Shown here: one piece after another, positions 54,234 to 64,000 of the stretch
Layout of the letters: every line of letters begins with the position of its first letter
Numbering within the stretch: the stretch's first letter is position 1
Assembly: GCA_905233465.1 (NCBI GenBank)
Contig: CAJOEI010000001.1
Location: 62,001-126,000 of the forward strand
DNA from: an uncultured Bacteroidaceae bacterium
GTDB lineage: Bacteria > Bacteroidota > Bacteroidia > Bacteroidales > Bacteroidaceae
Direction: 5' to 3'
Length of the DNA: 64,000 nt
Translations under genes and position numbers: made by a program
The notes under the pieces: generated by a model
What the model saw: the letters and a program-made list of their open reading frames with translations, nothing else
Database searches by the model: none
What the model was told of the DNA's origin: nothing

Positions 54234-54461
54234 ATGGATAAACGCAATTTTGCCTTCAGTGGCACAAACTTCATCCTTATAGCTGTGGCTGTGGCCATAG
54301 TTGTTGTGGGCTTCATCCTTATGTCCGGGCCTGGGTCTACGGAGACGGAATACAATGCTGACATCTTCAGTGATTTGCGTATCAAAATAGCACCGGTAGT
54401 ATGCTTTGTCGGCTTTGCTTTCATGGTATATGCCATCATGCACAAACCCAAGGATGAATAA
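54234..54461 (+). CDS. DUF3098 family membrane protein
   Basis: A 75-residue protein with two membrane helices ([35 protein letters not shown]) around a short loop [22 protein letters not shown], which is the DUF3098 signature. It lies between ftsX and uppP in most Bacteroidetes; its role is unknown but envelope or division related by context. Confidence 0.88.
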   Translation: MDKRNFAFSGTNFILIAVAVAIVVVGFILMSGPGSTETEYNADIFSDLRIKIAPVVCFVGFAFMVYAIMHKPKDE

Positions 54462-54475
54462 ATATTTTCGCAATA

Positions 54476-55291
54476 ATGAGTACACTTGAAGCAATTATTA
54501 TGGGCCTTATTCAAGGCCTGACAGAATATCTGCCTGTATCAAGCAGTGGCCATCTGGCTATTGCCGGTACGCTGTTTGGCCTTAGTGGTGAGGACAACCT
54601 TAGTTTCACGATTGCCGTTCACGTTGCCACCGTATTGGCTACATTGGTAGTGTTGTGGCGCGAGGTGGTGTGGCTATTTAAAGGCCTTTTCCGCTGGGAC
54701 GGACACCTCAACGAGGCACAGCGTTATATTTTGTGCATCGTAGTGTCAATGATTCCAGTTGGCATTGTGGGATTGTTCTTCAAGGATGCAGTGGAGGAGG
54801 TGTTCGGTTCCGGCCTGCTTGTTGTGGGCTGTTGTCTGTTGGTGACCGCCGCCCTGCTCATCTTCAGTTATTATGCCCATCCTCGGCAGAAGTCATATAT
54901 CTCTGTGGGTGATGCTTTTGTCATCGGTCTGGCTCAGGCGGCAGCTGTGATGCCTGGTCTGTCACGTTCCGGAAGTACGATAGCCACAGGCCTGTTGCTT
55001 GGGAACAAGAAGGAGTCACTGGCACAATTCAGTTTCCTAATGGTGATACCGCCCATACTTGGCGAAGCATTGCTGGATATACTTAAGGCATTCTCGGGAG
55101 AGGCATCATCTGTAGCCTCGGCGGGTATTGGCTTCTGGCCCTTGGTGGCTGGATTCGTCACGGCTTTCGTAAGCGGATGTCTCGCATGCCGCTGGATGAT
55201 AGGCATAGTGCGTCGCGGTAAACTCGTGTGGTTCGGTATATATTGTGCTGTGGTTGGTGCTGCGCTTGTCACCTCTCAATTGATAGGCTGA
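54476..55291 (+). CDS. uppP: Undecaprenyl-diphosphatase
   Basis: A 271-residue integral membrane phosphatase that recycles the undecaprenyl carrier for peptidoglycan and surface glycans. It has [19 protein letters not shown] with the catalytic Glu and Ser, and [17 protein letters not shown] with the Arg, and about eight membrane helices. It starts 14 bases after the DUF3098 gene. A short ATTGTGAATT-type repeat separates it from truB. Confidence 0.95.
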   Translation: MSTLEAIIMGLIQGLTEYLPVSSSGHLAIAGTLFGLSGEDNLSFTIAVHVATVLATLVVLWREVVWLFKGLFRWDGHLNEAQRYILCIVVSMIPVGIVGLFFKDAVEEVFGSGLLVVGCCLLVTAALLIFSYYAHPRQKSYISVGDAFVIGLAQAAAVMPGLSRSGSTIATGLLLGNKKESLAQFSFLMVIPPILGEALLDILKAFSGEASSVASAGIGFWPLVAGFVTAFVSGCLACRWMIGIVRRGKLVWFGIYCAVVGAALVTSQLIG

Positions 55292-55340
55292 TGAATTGCG
55301 CATTGTGAATTGTTCATTGTGCATTGTGAATTATGAATCC
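55292..55340. repeat. GCATTGTGAATT tandem repeat
   Basis: Units of GCATTGTGAATT / TTCATTGTGCATTGTGAATT are repeated about three times in the gap before truB. Confidence 0.55.
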
Positions 55341-55358
55341 TAAAAAGTAATTCCTCCT

Positions 55359-56141
55359 GTGGACTTCATCTCTGGCGAAATACTATGTATTGACAAACCG
55401 TTGCGGTGGACCTCATTTGATGTGGTTAACAAGGTGCGATGGTCATTGTGCCGACATCTGGGTGTGAAGAAACTCAAAGTCGGTCATGCTGGAACTCTTG
55501 ACCCTCTTGCCACAGGCTTGATGCTTGTGTGTACGGGCAAAGCAACTAAGCGCATAGATGAGTTACAGGCCCAGACAAAGGAGTATGTTGCTACAGTGCA
55601 ACTGGGCGCCACCACTCCAAGTTTCGATTTGGAGCAGCCTGTGGATGCATGCTTTTCTACAGAGCACATCACACGCGAGACTGTTGAACAGATGTTGCAA
55701 CAGTTTGTCGGGCATATACAACAGGTGCCACCCACATTCTCAGCCGTTAAGGTTGACGGCAAGAGGGCTTACAGCATTGCCCGCACAGCAAGGGATGTGG
55801 TGATTCAGCCCAAGGATATCGTTATTAGCGAGTTGGAGCTGTTGGATTATAACCCGACACCAGAGAATAGCATCCAAACGGCATTACTACCGCGTGAAGG
55901 TATGCGTCGGAAGGCTTTCCTTACAGCCAACATTGACAATGCAACTCGGGCTTATGGCCCCAGTTTCGATATACGCGTTGTGTGCTCCAAAGGGACATAC
56001 ATCCGTGCTTTGGCGCGCGACATGGGCATAGCTCTTGCTTCAGGTGCCCATCTTACGGCCTTGCGCCGAACACGTGTGGGTGATTACTCGGTGGAGCAAG
56101 CCATAACAATGGATGATTTTATGCACAATCTGCAATCCTGA
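55359..56141 (+). CDS. truB: tRNA pseudouridine-55 synthase
   Basis: The 260-residue enzyme makes pseudouridine 55 in the T loop of tRNAs. The catalytic Asp is in [15 protein letters not shown], with [11 protein letters not shown] and the later [12 protein letters not shown]. It starts with GTG at 55359, the only start that keeps the conserved [10 protein letters not shown]-terminus. It sits between uppP and queA in the conserved cluster. Confidence 0.95.
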   Translation: MDFISGEILCIDKPLRWTSFDVVNKVRWSLCRHLGVKKLKVGHAGTLDPLATGLMLVCTGKATKRIDELQAQTKEYVATVQLGATTPSFDLEQPVDACFSTEHITRETVEQMLQQFVGHIQQVPPTFSAVKVDGKRAYSIARTARDVVIQPKDIVISELELLDYNPTPENSIQTALLPREGMRRKAFLTANIDNATRAYGPSFDIRVVCSKGTYIRALARDMGIALASGAHLTALRRTRVGDYSVEQAITMDDFMHNLQS

Positions 56142-56176
56142 CATTTTACATTTTACATTCTACATTCTACATCAAT
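56142..56176. repeat. ACATTTT/ACATTCT heptamer repeat
   Basis: The seven-base unit ACATTTT or ACATTCT is repeated about four times in the gap between truB and queA. Confidence 0.65.
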
Positions 56177-56179
56177 TAT

Positions 56180-57244
56180 ATGAAGCTTTCCCAATTCAGA
56201 TTCAAGTTGCCGGAAGAACGTATAGCCCAATATCCGGCTCCATTTCGTGACGAATGTCGGTTGATGGTGTTGCACACCAAGAGCGGCATCATAGAACATC
56301 GCGAACATTTCTATGACATATTGGATTATTACGATGAGAAGGATGTCTTTGTCTTCAATGATACTAAGGTTTTTCCGGCGCGATTGGAGGGAAATAAGGA
56401 GAAGACAGGTGCCAAGATTGAGGTATTCCTGCTTCGTGAGTTGAACAAGGAGATGCGCCTGTGGGACGTCCTTGTTGAGCCGGCACGCAAGATACGCATA
56501 GGCAACAAATTGTATTTTGGTGAAGATGAGAGCATGGTGGCTGAGGTCATTGATAATACCACCAGTCGTGGACGAACATTGCGTTTCCTATATGACGGAC
56601 CACATGAGGAGTTCAAAGAAGCCCTTTATGCTCTTGGTGAGGCACCACTTCCACATTCTATCTTCCGTCGCAGTGCCACCCCGGAGGATATGGAAGACTT
56701 CCAATGTGTGTTTGCGCGTCATGAGGGTGCCGTCACAGCTCCAACTGCAGGTCTTCACTTTTCCAAGCAGCTTCTCAAACGCATGGAAATAAAGGGAATA
56801 GAGATTGCGAATGTCACTCTGCACTGTGGACTTGGGTGCTTCAGGGATATTGATGTGGAGGATTTGTCAAAGCATAAGACCGAAAGCGAGGAAATGCATG
56901 TGAATTCTGAGGCGTGCACTATTGTCAATCGCGCTAAGGACGAAGGCCGCCAGATATGTGCTGTTGGCACCACTGTGCAGCGGGCGCTTGAGACAGCTAT
57001 TGGTGCAGACCACCATCTCAAGGAGTTTGATGGTTGGACCAATAAGTTCATCTATCCGCCATATCAATTTGGTATTGCAACGTCAATGGTAGCAAACTTC
57101 TATCTGCCTTATTCCACTTTGCTTATGCTAACATGTGCCTTTGGCGGGTATGATCTTGTGATGAAAGCCTACAAAGAGGCTTTGCGCGATTCGCGTTATC
57201 GTTTTGGAACATACGGTGATGCCATGCTGATTCTCCATGACTGA
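56180..57244 (+). CDS. queA: tRNA preQ1(34) S-adenosylmethionine ribosyltransferase-isomerase
   Basis: The 354-residue enzyme transfers the ribosyl part of SAM to preQ1 in queuosine synthesis. It has [24 protein letters not shown], the [11 protein letters not shown] segment, and the C-terminal [13 protein letters not shown] and FIYPPYQF blocks. The stop overlaps the folK start by eight bases. It uses SAM supplied by MetK. Confidence 0.96.
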   Translation: MKLSQFRFKLPEERIAQYPAPFRDECRLMVLHTKSGIIEHREHFYDILDYYDEKDVFVFNDTKVFPARLEGNKEKTGAKIEVFLLRELNKEMRLWDVLVEPARKIRIGNKLYFGEDESMVAEVIDNTTSRGRTLRFLYDGPHEEFKEALYALGEAPLPHSIFRRSATPEDMEDFQCVFARHEGAVTAPTAGLHFSKQLLKRMEIKGIEIANVTLHCGLGCFRDIDVEDLSKHKTESEEMHVNSEACTIVNRAKDEGRQICAVGTTVQRALETAIGADHHLKEFDGWTNKFIYPPYQFGIATSMVANFYLPYSTLLMLTCAFGGYDLVMKAYKEALRDSRYRFGTYGDAMLILHD

Positions 57245-58577
57245 CGTCTATCTGGCACTGGGCAGCAATCTTGGTTCGCGGCATGCTATGCTTGAGGCAG
57301 CCTTGGACAAGCTGGGGCAATATGTGGGTCCTGTGCTGGCCGTGTCTGATATCATTGAGACAACGCCGTGGGGCTATGAATCTGATAACAACTATCTCAA
57401 TGCTGTCGCTCGTTGCTCAACCGCACTTGGTGCAGATGACGTTTTAGCGGTTACTCAGGATATTGAGCGGCGCTTGGGCCGCACGCAGAAAAGTGACGAC
57501 GGACATTATTCCGACCGCACGATAGATATCGACATCCTTTATTATGGCAACACTGTAATCTACAGTGACATACTGCGTGTGCCTCATCCGCGTATGTGGC
57601 AGCGTGACTTTGTTGTGCAGCCGTTGCGACAGATTGCGCCAGAGTGGTTGGCCCCAACCCAGCGACGCGTTGCTGCCGTGGGTTTCTTTGACGGTGTGCA
57701 CCGCGGTCATCAGTTGCTGGCACGCCATGTGCTGGAGGCTGCACATCGATTGGACATGCGTCCGACGTTGCTCACATTCGACCGTCACCCGCAGACGCTG
57801 TTTCATCCAAACAGTAGTACGCCACTTTTATGCACTCGTGCCGAGCGTCACAGCCTTTTGCGGGATTTAGGAGCCGACATATTCGAATTACGTTTTACGT
57901 CTGATATGGCATCCTTGGATGCCCGTCACTTCATGAGCGAGGTCCTTATGCAGCAACTCAATGTCGGGGCTCTTGTTGTGGGCTACGATCATCGCTTTGG
58001 CAGCGATGCTGGTGCCGGTTCGTTTGAGCTGTATGACAGAATAGGTCAGGAATTGGGGCTGTGTGTGATTAAAGCTCCGGAGCTGCAAGACGATCATGTT
58101 AGCAGTTCTGCCATACGCCGTGCGCTGTCAGCAGGCGATGTCGAAGGAGCGGCGCGAATGTTGGGGCGCCAGTATACGTGGACAGGTGAAGTTGTTCATG
58201 GTCAGGCTATAGGGCGTACGTTAGGCTTTCCCACAGCCAACCTTCAGGCAACAGACCCACAGAAGCTGTTGCCTGCAAGAGGCGTTTATGCCGTGTTGGC
58301 CGACGGCCAGCCCGCTATGCTGAATATTGGCACGCGCCCCACCATCGATAGCCACGGCCCACAGACGGTGGAAGCCCACCTGTTGGTAGATGATCATCCT
58401 AATCTATATGGCCGTACGATGACATTGACCTTTGTTGGGCGGCTGCGTCAAGAGCAGCGTTTCGACAGTGAAGCCGACCTCATACGTCAGCTACATGAAG
58501 ACCGCCGACATGCAGAAGCATTGTGTCGACAAAGCATCATAGCCATTAACTCAAAAATGAAAGAGGGAAATGAATAA
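57237..58577 (+). CDS. FolK-RibF fusion: HPPK and FAD synthetase/riboflavin kinase
   Basis: One 446-residue frame carries two enzymes. Residues 1-139 are Fol[40 protein letters not shown] and [12 protein letters not shown], the folate-pathway pyrophosphokinase. From residue 143 it is Rib[16 protein letters not shown] (nucleotidyltransferase HxGH), [19 protein letters not shown], the riboflavin-kinase motif [11 protein letters not shown], and a full C-terminus. The RibF start is missing its usual first ~15 residues, so it is a true in-frame fusion without a stop or frameshift between. It overlaps queA by 8 and the CPBP gene by 8 bases. Confidence 0.93.
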   Translation: MTDVYLALGSNLGSRHAMLEAALDKLGQYVGPVLAVSDIIETTPWGYESDNNYLNAVARCSTALGADDVLAVTQDIERRLGRTQKSDDGHYSDRTIDIDILYYGNTVIYSDILRVPHPRMWQRDFVVQPLRQIAPEWLAPTQRRVAAVGFFDGVHRGHQLLARHVLEAAHRLDMRPTLLTFDRHPQTLFHPNSSTPLLCTRAERHSLLRDLGADIFELRFTSDMASLDARHFMSEVLMQQLNVGALVVGYDHRFGSDAGAGSFELYDRIGQELGLCVIKAPELQDDHVSSSAIRRALSAGDVEGAARMLGRQYTWTGEVVHGQAIGRTLGFPTANLQATDPQKLLPARGVYAVLADGQPAMLNIGTRPTIDSHGPQTVEAHLLVDDHPNLYGRTMTLTFVGRLRQEQRFDSEADLIRQLHEDRRHAEALCRQSIIAINSKMKEGNE

Positions 58578-59337
58578 CACTAAAGGTCGTCCTTTCTGGG
58601 TTTACTTGTTGATATTCATCGTTTGCCAGTTGTTGGCTATGGCTGTTGTTGTCATTGCGCGGTTGAGTGGCTATGAGATGTCGTTGCGGACTTCGCTTGT
58701 CTTGCCGCTGGCTGTGGCCAATATCTTGTCCATAGTGCTCTTCTTTGTCGTGCAGCGACGTGTGACGTATGTCGACCGTGACGACAGACTGGCAATATCA
58801 CTCCCTCATTTGCTGGCGGCACCGGCATTAATCGTCTTTGTCAATCTCGTGCAGGAGAACTGTTTGTCGTTCCTTCCCGACTGGGTCGGGCAGACAAATA
58901 TTGAGGTTATTCTGGATTCTGTGGTGGGGTTGGTGGTTGTGTGTTTGTTGGGCCCCGTGGCTGAGGAGTTGTTGTTTCGCTGTGGTGTGCAGGGTGCGTT
59001 GCAGCAGCGCGCGCGTGTCGGCGCTTGGTGGCCGGTGTGTGCCAGCGCTGCCATCTTCTCGCTCATACACATGAATCCTATGCAGATGCCAGCCGCTTTC
59101 GTTCTCGGGCTGTTGCTCGGAGGAGCCTATTGGCGTACTGGTCAGCTATGGACCTCAATCATCATTCATGTGCTGAATAACAGTCTTGCGGTGGTTGTAG
59201 CGTTGCTTGGCCCATCGGATGCCACCCTCACCGATTGCGTGGGTGGTCCTAAGGCTGCATTTATTGTCGGTGTTGTCACTCTGTTATGGGTGATTTTGTG
59301 CTTTCGCAAAACTTTTTCTCTATATAATAAGGTGTAG
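58570..59337 (+). CDS. CPBP family intramembrane metalloprotease
   Basis: A 255-residue membrane protein with about seven helices. It has the family's catalytic EELLFRCGVQG, the FSLIHMNPMQMPAAF second motif and HVLNNSLAVV. Such Rce1-like proteases cleave within membranes; bacterial members include immunity and processing proteins. It starts inside the last codons of the folK-ribF gene. Substrate unknown. Confidence 0.9.
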   Translation: MNNTKGRPFWVYLLIFIVCQLLAMAVVVIARLSGYEMSLRTSLVLPLAVANILSIVLFFVVQRRVTYVDRDDRLAISLPHLLAAPALIVFVNLVQENCLSFLPDWVGQTNIEVILDSVVGLVVVCLLGPVAEELLFRCGVQGALQQRARVGAWWPVCASAAIFSLIHMNPMQMPAAFVLGLLLGGAYWRTGQLWTSIIIHVLNNSLAVVVALLGPSDATLTDCVGGPKAAFIVGVVTLLWVILCFRKTFSLYNKV

Positions 59338-59352
59338 TTCGTAAAAATGTTG

Positions 59353-59360
59353 TAGTTTTG
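59353..59360 (+). promoter_or_regulatory. topA promoter -7 box
   Basis: TAGTTTTG lies 28 bases before the topA ATG. Confidence 0.6.
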
Positions 59361-59387
59361 CGGCCGAATTGACAAAAATACAGTATC

Positions 59388-61739
59388 ATGCCAAATAATC
59401 TCGTTATTGTCGAGAGCCCAGCCAAGGCCAAGACTATAGAAAAGTTCCTGGGCAAGGACTACAAGGTGATGTCCAGCTACGGCCATATACGCGACTTGAA
59501 GAAAAAGAGTTTCAGCATAGACCCTGAAACATTTCAGCCTCAATATGAGGTGCCGTCGGACAAGACACATATTGTCAGTCAGCTTAAACAAGGTGTGAAG
59601 GCAGCTGATATGGTTTGGCTCGCTTCTGATGAAGACCGTGAGGGAGAGGCCATCTCATGGCATCTGCAGGAAGTGTTGCGTCTGAAACCCGAACACACCC
59701 GACGCATCGTCTTCCATGAGATTACAAAGTCTGCAATCCTGAATGCCATAAAAGAGCCGCGCTCGGTGGACATTAATCTCGTCAATGCGCAGCAGGCGCG
59801 ACGTGTGTTAGACCGTATTGTCGGCTTCAAGGTGTCGCCCGTGTTGTGGCGCAAGGTGAAGCCTTCTCTCAGCGCAGGTCGTGTGCAGAGTGTGGCAGTG
59901 AGGCTGATTGTTGAGCGTGAGCGCGAGGTGCAGGCCTTCCGTGCCGAAGCATCTTTCCGAGTCATGGCGTTGCTGCGTCAGGCTGATGGCAGCGAACTGC
60001 GTGCCGAACTCAATCGCCGTTTCCAGACACAGGACGAGGTTGAAGCTTTCTTGAACGACCTTGCAGGTGCTACGTTGACGGTGGATGATATCCAGACACG
60101 ACCAGTGCGTCGAACGCCAGCACCGCCCTTCACCACCAGCACCTTGCAGCAGGAGGCCGCCCACAAACTGGGCTTTCCTGTGGCACAAACGATGCTTGTA
60201 GCGCAGCATCTCTATGAAAACGGTCTGATCACGTACATGCGTACAGACAGCGTAAATCTTTCTTCTCTCGCTCTGGGTGCCAGCAAGAAGGTGATAACAG
60301 AGCTTATGGGAGATAATTATGTCAAGACGCGTCTATACCACACCTCCAGCAAGGGCGCTCAAGAAGCCCACGAGGCTATACGTCCGACGTATTTGGACCA
60401 AGTTGCGATTGATGATGCCCAACCTCAGGAACGTCGTCTCTATGAGCTGATATGGAAGCGCACTGTTGCCAGCCAGATGGCTGACGCTGAGTTGGAGAAA
60501 ACCACTGCAACCATCAGTATCAGTGGTCGTCCCGAGCAGTTTGTGGCTACGGGCGAGGTGGTGAAATTTGATGGTTTCCTTCGTCTCTATCGTGATACAG
60601 AGACTAACGATCAAGGTGACGTTGCAGAACCGAGTGAGCAGTCTAATACATTATTGCCACCACTCACCGTTGGTCAGAAGCTGCAACGTGTGGAGGTTCA
60701 GGCTACAGAACGCTTCACACAGCGTCCGTCGAGATACAACGAGGCCAGTCTGGTGCGTAAGCTGGAGGAGCTTGGCATCGGCCGCCCTTCGACATATGCA
60801 CCTACTATCTCCACCATACAGCAGCGCGAGTATGTTGTGCGTGGCGACAAAGCAGGTGATGAACGCAGTTTCAAGGTTATAACGCTCTCAGCAGACGGTA
60901 AGGTGAGTGCCGAACAACGGCATGCTGTCTTCGGTGCTGAGAGGGGACGTTTGCTGCCCACTGACACAGGTATTGTGACGACGGACTTCCTCATGGACTT
61001 CTTCCCTTCAATCCTCGACTACAACTTCACGGCCGATGTGGAGAAAGAATTTGACAATATCGCAGAGGGCAAGGAAGAATGGACGCAGATGATACGCAAA
61101 TTCTGGGAACAACTTGATCCGCTGATACAGCGTTGCCTGACCAACAAGAGCGAGCATCGCGCTGGCGAACGTGTGCTGGGCACCGATCCGACTTCCGGTC
61201 GTCAGGTGAGCGTGAAGATTGGTCGCTATGGTCCTGTGGCACAGATTGGTACAGCTGATGATGTTGAGAAGCCACGCTTCGCCCAACTGCATAAAGGCCA
61301 AGGCTTGGAGACTATTACTCTTGATGAAGCTCTGGAACTGTTCCGTTTGCCTCGCACATTGGGTGAGTATGAAGGCTTGGAGGTAAGTGTCGGTTCGGGT
61401 CGCTACGGCAACTATGTCCTGCACGACGGCAAGTTCACGTCTCTGCCATCACAGACCGACCCGCTTGCAATAACCCTTGAGGAGGCCATCACGCTCATCA
61501 ATGCCAAACGTCAGGCTGAGCAGCAGCGACATCTCAAGAATTTCAGCGAAGACTCTGAGTTGGAATTGATCAATGGTCGATTTGGTCCGTATCTGGCATA
61601 CAAGGGCCAGAACTATCGCATCGCCAAGGCATTGCATTCCAAAGCAACAGAACTGACCTACGAGGAGTGTATGAACATTATCCGTGAGCAGGACGAGAAG
61701 CCCAAGGCCACAGGCCGTCGCTATTCGCGAAAGCAATAA
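59388..61739 (+). CDS. topA: DNA topoisomerase I
   Basis: The 783-residue type IA topoisomerase relaxes negative supercoils. It begins with the TOPRIM domain (VIVESPAKAKTIEKFLG, ASDEDREGEAISWHL), the catalytic Tyr is in ITYMRTDSVNLSS, and the domain order is complete. After ~600 residues there are repeated GRYGPVAQIG-, GRYGNYVLHDG- and GRFGPYLAYKGQNYR-type modules instead of zinc fingers, the usual Bacteroidetes form. A tract of AAATCGT repeats follows the stop. Confidence 0.96.
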   Translation: MPNNLVIVESPAKAKTIEKFLGKDYKVMSSYGHIRDLKKKSFSIDPETFQPQYEVPSDKTHIVSQLKQGVKAADMVWLASDEDREGEAISWHLQEVLRLKPEHTRRIVFHEITKSAILNAIKEPRSVDINLVNAQQARRVLDRIVGFKVSPVLWRKVKPSLSAGRVQSVAVRLIVEREREVQAFRAEASFRVMALLRQADGSELRAELNRRFQTQDEVEAFLNDLAGATLTVDDIQTRPVRRTPAPPFTTSTLQQEAAHKLGFPVAQTMLVAQHLYENGLITYMRTDSVNLSSLALGASKKVITELMGDNYVKTRLYHTSSKGAQEAHEAIRPTYLDQVAIDDAQPQERRLYELIWKRTVASQMADAELEKTTATISISGRPEQFVATGEVVKFDGFLRLYRDTETNDQGDVAEPSEQSNTLLPPLTVGQKLQRVEVQATERFTQRPSRYNEASLVRKLEELGIGRPSTYAPTISTIQQREYVVRGDKAGDERSFKVITLSADGKVSAEQRHAVFGAERGRLLPTDTGIVTTDFLMDFFPSILDYNFTADVEKEFDNIAEGKEEWTQMIRKFWEQLDPLIQRCLTNKSEHRAGERVLGTDPTSGRQVSVKIGRYGPVAQIGTADDVEKPRFAQLHKGQGLETITLDEALELFRLPRTLGEYEGLEVSVGSGRYGNYVLHDGKFTSLPSQTDPLAITLEEAITLINAKRQAEQQRHLKNFSEDSELELINGRFGPYLAYKGQNYRIAKALHSKATELTYEECMNIIREQDEKPKATGRRYSRKQ

Positions 61740-61752
61740 TCAGTTGCTCGTC

Positions 61753-61791
61753 ATCGCGAAATCGTAAAATCGTGAAATCGTAAAATCGTCA
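61753..61791. repeat. AAATCGT tandem repeat before aroK
   Basis: Units AAATCGTAA/AAATCGTGA of nine bases are repeated about four times between the topA stop and the aroK start. Confidence 0.65.
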
Positions 61792-61798
61792 TATAATC

Positions 61799-62326
61799 TT
61801 GACTCGTATCATCCTGATAGGTTATATGGGTGCCGGCAAGACCACCATCGGCAAACCTCTGGCCGCAGCCTTGGGGTTGTCGTTCTATGATCTTGACTGG
61901 TATATCACCATGCGCTATCGCCGCTCTGTTGCCGAGATTTTTGCTGAGCGTGGTGAGGAAGGTTTCCGCGACTTGGAGCGTCGTATGTTGCATGAGGTGG
62001 CAGAGTTTGAGGATGTTGTCGTCAGTTGTGGCGGCGGCACGCCATGTTTCTATGACAACATGGAATATATGAACTCTAAGGCTGAAACTGTTTATCTTAA
62101 GGCATCCCCCGAGGTCCTGGCCGCACATCTGCGGATGGGCAAGGGAGTGCGTCCGTTGTTGACGGGCAAGAGCCCCGAGGAATTAGAGGCATACGTCAGC
62201 GAGTCGCTTGCCGAACGTGAACGTTTTTATTGCAAAGCCAAGCACATCTTTGACGTGAGCTTGATGGAGAATATTAAACAAGTTGACCGCAGCGTCGAAG
62301 CGCTGCGCAAGCAGCTGGGGATATAA
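61799..62326 (+). CDS. aroK: Shikimate kinase
   Basis: The 175-residue P-loop kinase phosphorylates shikimate in aromatic amino-acid synthesis. It has the Walker A GYMGAGKTTIGK, the Asp pair in FYDLDWYI, EERGEEGFRDLE-like EIFAERGEEGFRDLERR with the shikimate Arg, and VVSCGGGTP. The start is a TTG at 61799, which keeps the full first strand; the next Met would remove part of the P-loop strand. It is 59 bases after topA and lies upstream of speA. Confidence 0.92.
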   Translation: MTRIILIGYMGAGKTTIGKPLAAALGLSFYDLDWYITMRYRRSVAEIFAERGEEGFRDLERRMLHEVAEFEDVVVSCGGGTPCFYDNMEYMNSKAETVYLKASPEVLAAHLRMGKGVRPLLTGKSPEELEAYVSESLAERERFYCKAKHIFDVSLMENIKQVDRSVEALRKQLGI

Positions 62327-62344
62327 GTGGGGCTGCACGTGCCT

Positions 62345-62389
62345 CATCAATCATTAAACTTTAAACTTCGGGTGATATGCCCGCGAGCT
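62345..62389 (+). repeat. AT-rich plus hairpin element before speA
   Basis: ATTAAACTTTAAAC is followed by CGGG-TGATATG-CCCG (62368-62382), a hairpin that ends eight bases before the speA ATG. The layout is the same as before ftsX and metK. Confidence 0.5.
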
Positions 62390-64000
62390 TATGAAGAAAT
62401 GGCGTATTGAAGACTCTGAGGAGCTTTACAACATCAAGGGCTGGGGTGTGAACTACTTCGGCATTAATGACAAGGGACATGTGTATGTCAGCCCCAAGAA
62501 GAACGGCGTTCAAATCGATTTAAAGGAAGTCGTTGATGAGTTGGCTACGCGCCATGTGACTGCTCCCATGCTGCTTCGCTTCCCTGACATACTGGACAAC
62601 CGTATCGAGAAAACTGATGAATGTTTCCGCAAGGCCTCCAAGGAATATGACTATCATGCGGAGCACTTCATCATCTTCCCCGTGAAGGTCAATCAGATGC
62701 GCCCTGTGGTAGAGGAGATAATCAGTCATGGCAAGCGTTACAATCTTGGCCTTGAGGCTGGTTCCAAGCCTGAGTTGCATGCGGTGTTGGCTACAAATAT
62801 GGACAGCGACAGCCTCATCATTTGCAATGGCCACAAGGATCAGAACTTCATAGAGTTGGCGTTGCTGGCACAGAAGATGGGCAAACGTGTGTTCCTTGTC
62901 ATTGAGAAGTTGCCCGAACTGCAGATTATCGCCGATACGGCCAAGCGTCTTGGCGTGCGTCCCAATCTGGGCATCCGCATCAAGCTGGCGGCAAACGGCA
63001 GCGGCAAATGGAGTGAGAGCGGAGGCGATGCCTCGAAGTTCGGACTCAATTCGTCGGAATTGCTCATGGCTCTGCAGCTGCTCTCTGACATGGGATTGAG
63101 CGACTGCCTGAAGCTGCTGCACTTCCACATCGGTAGTCAGATAACAAAGATACGCCGCATCAGCACAGCTCTTCGCGAGGCTGCCCAGTTCTATGTTCAG
63201 CTCCATGCAATGGGCTTCAATATCGAGTTCATCGACTGTGGCGGTGGTCTGGGCGTTGATTATGATGGCACCCGCTCCAGCAACAGCGAATCCAGCGTGA
63301 ACTATTCAATCCAGGAGTACGTCAACGACTGTGTCTACACTCTTGTGGAAGCTGCCAACCAAAACGGCATCCCGCATCCTAACATCATTACCGAAGGAGG
63401 TCGTTCGCTGACGGCACATCACAGCGTACTCATCGTGGATGTGCTTGAGAGTGTGTGTGCGCCACAGATGCCTGAGGACTTCACACCCACCGAAGCTGAT
63501 CACAAGCTGGTTCACGACCTCACGGAGATATGGGACAAGCTTTCGGCGCGTTCACTTCTGGAGGACTGGCATGATGCTGAGGATATTCGCGAGGAGGCAC
63601 TTGATCTCTTCCGCCACGGCATCATCGACCTCAAGACGCGTGCCCAGATAGAGTCTATCTACTGGGCCATCAGCCACGAGGTCGCCGAGCTGGCCCATCA
63701 TCAGAAACACGTACCTGATGAGCTGCGCGCTCTTGACAAGCAGATGGCAGACAAGTACTTCTGCAACTTCTCGCTTTTCCAGTCGATGCCCGACAGCTGG
63801 GCGCTCGATCAGCTGTTCCCCATCATGCCCATTGCGCGGCTGTCTGAACAGCCTACACGCAGCGCCACATTGCAGGATATCACCTGCGACAGCGACGGCA
63901 AAATCACAACATACGTCAATGGCGGACATCAGACAAATTATATCCCCTTGCACCCGGTGAAGGCCGATGAGCATTACTACATCGGTGTTTTCCTCGTGGG
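62390..64000 (+). CDS. speA: Biosynthetic arginine decarboxylase, N-terminal part (partial)
   Basis: The frame runs from ATG at 62390 to the window edge without a stop (537 codons; the family is about 630-650). It begins WRIEDSEELYNIKGWGVNYF, has the PLP lysine in FPVKVNQMRPV, LGLEAGSKPEL, GIRIKLAANGSGKW, LLHFHIGSQITKI and IDCGGGLGVDYDGT. This PLP enzyme turns arginine to agmatine for polyamine synthesis. The end lies outside the window. Confidence 0.95.

Overview
The window looks like a chromosomal segment of a Bacteroidales bacterium, most probably from the Prevotellaceae or a close family. Evidence: promoters of the Bacteroidetes type (TTTG, about 19 bases, TAnnTTTG) stand before many genes; Shine-Dalgarno motifs are largely absent; and the gene content is typical of the order (SecDF fusion, FtsX-DUF3098-UppP-TruB-QueA cluster, KDO genes, flotillin with NfeD, biosynthetic arginine decarboxylase).

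Layout. 1-7.0 kb: end of secDF, an acyltransferase, rpsO with a structured leader, a YfhO-type membrane protein, tRNA-Arg and an LTA-synthase-like protein. 7.1-9.9 kb (minus): kdsA, manA-like, an epimerase and a kdsC-like phosphatase in one overlapping operon. 10-17 kb (minus): metK, PAP2 protein, rpoN, porin, lgt, ychF. 17-31 kb: panE-like reductase, flotillin/NfeD with a 27-residue membrane peptide between them, tRNA-Leu, an XRE-cupin regulator with an acyl-CoA ligase, ruvB, an MsbA-like exporter, RNase H, argS, HU, rhomboid protease, HAD phosphatase. 31.5-42.1 kb: an accessory region with a lipoprotein, a broken YoeB toxin gene, a type II-C CRISPR-Cas9 locus and a DUF4160/DUF2442 pair. 42.7-46.8 kb: a secreted GH2 beta-galactosidase. 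46.9-64 kb: korA/korB split by a GxxExxY cassette, nadB, miaB, ftsX, DUF3098, uppP, truB, queA, a folK-ribF fusion, a CPBP protease, topA, aroK and the start of speA.

The most notable system is the CRISPR locus. It runs tracrRNA (minus, with its own consensus promoter), cas9, a DUF1016/PDDEXK nuclease gene, cas1, cas2, then an array of 13 repeats of 47 bp. The nuclease gene lies between cas9 and cas1 with gaps of only 9 and 6 bases, so it appears to be part of the operon; I do not know it as a standard II-C component. The crRNA-sense strand of the array is the minus strand. A perfect promoter with a 77-bp leader lies about 170 bp beyond the cas-distal end, and a near copy of the same leader precedes the DUF4160/DUF2442 pair, so the array and that pair may share control.

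A second theme is small palindromic or AT-rich repeat elements sitting at translation starts (metK, PAP2, ftsX, speA, lgt, ruvB and the LTA-synthase-like gene) and in frame inside genes (lacZ, the DUF1016 gene, possibly yfhO). Most spacers also contain 7-9 bp tandem repeats.
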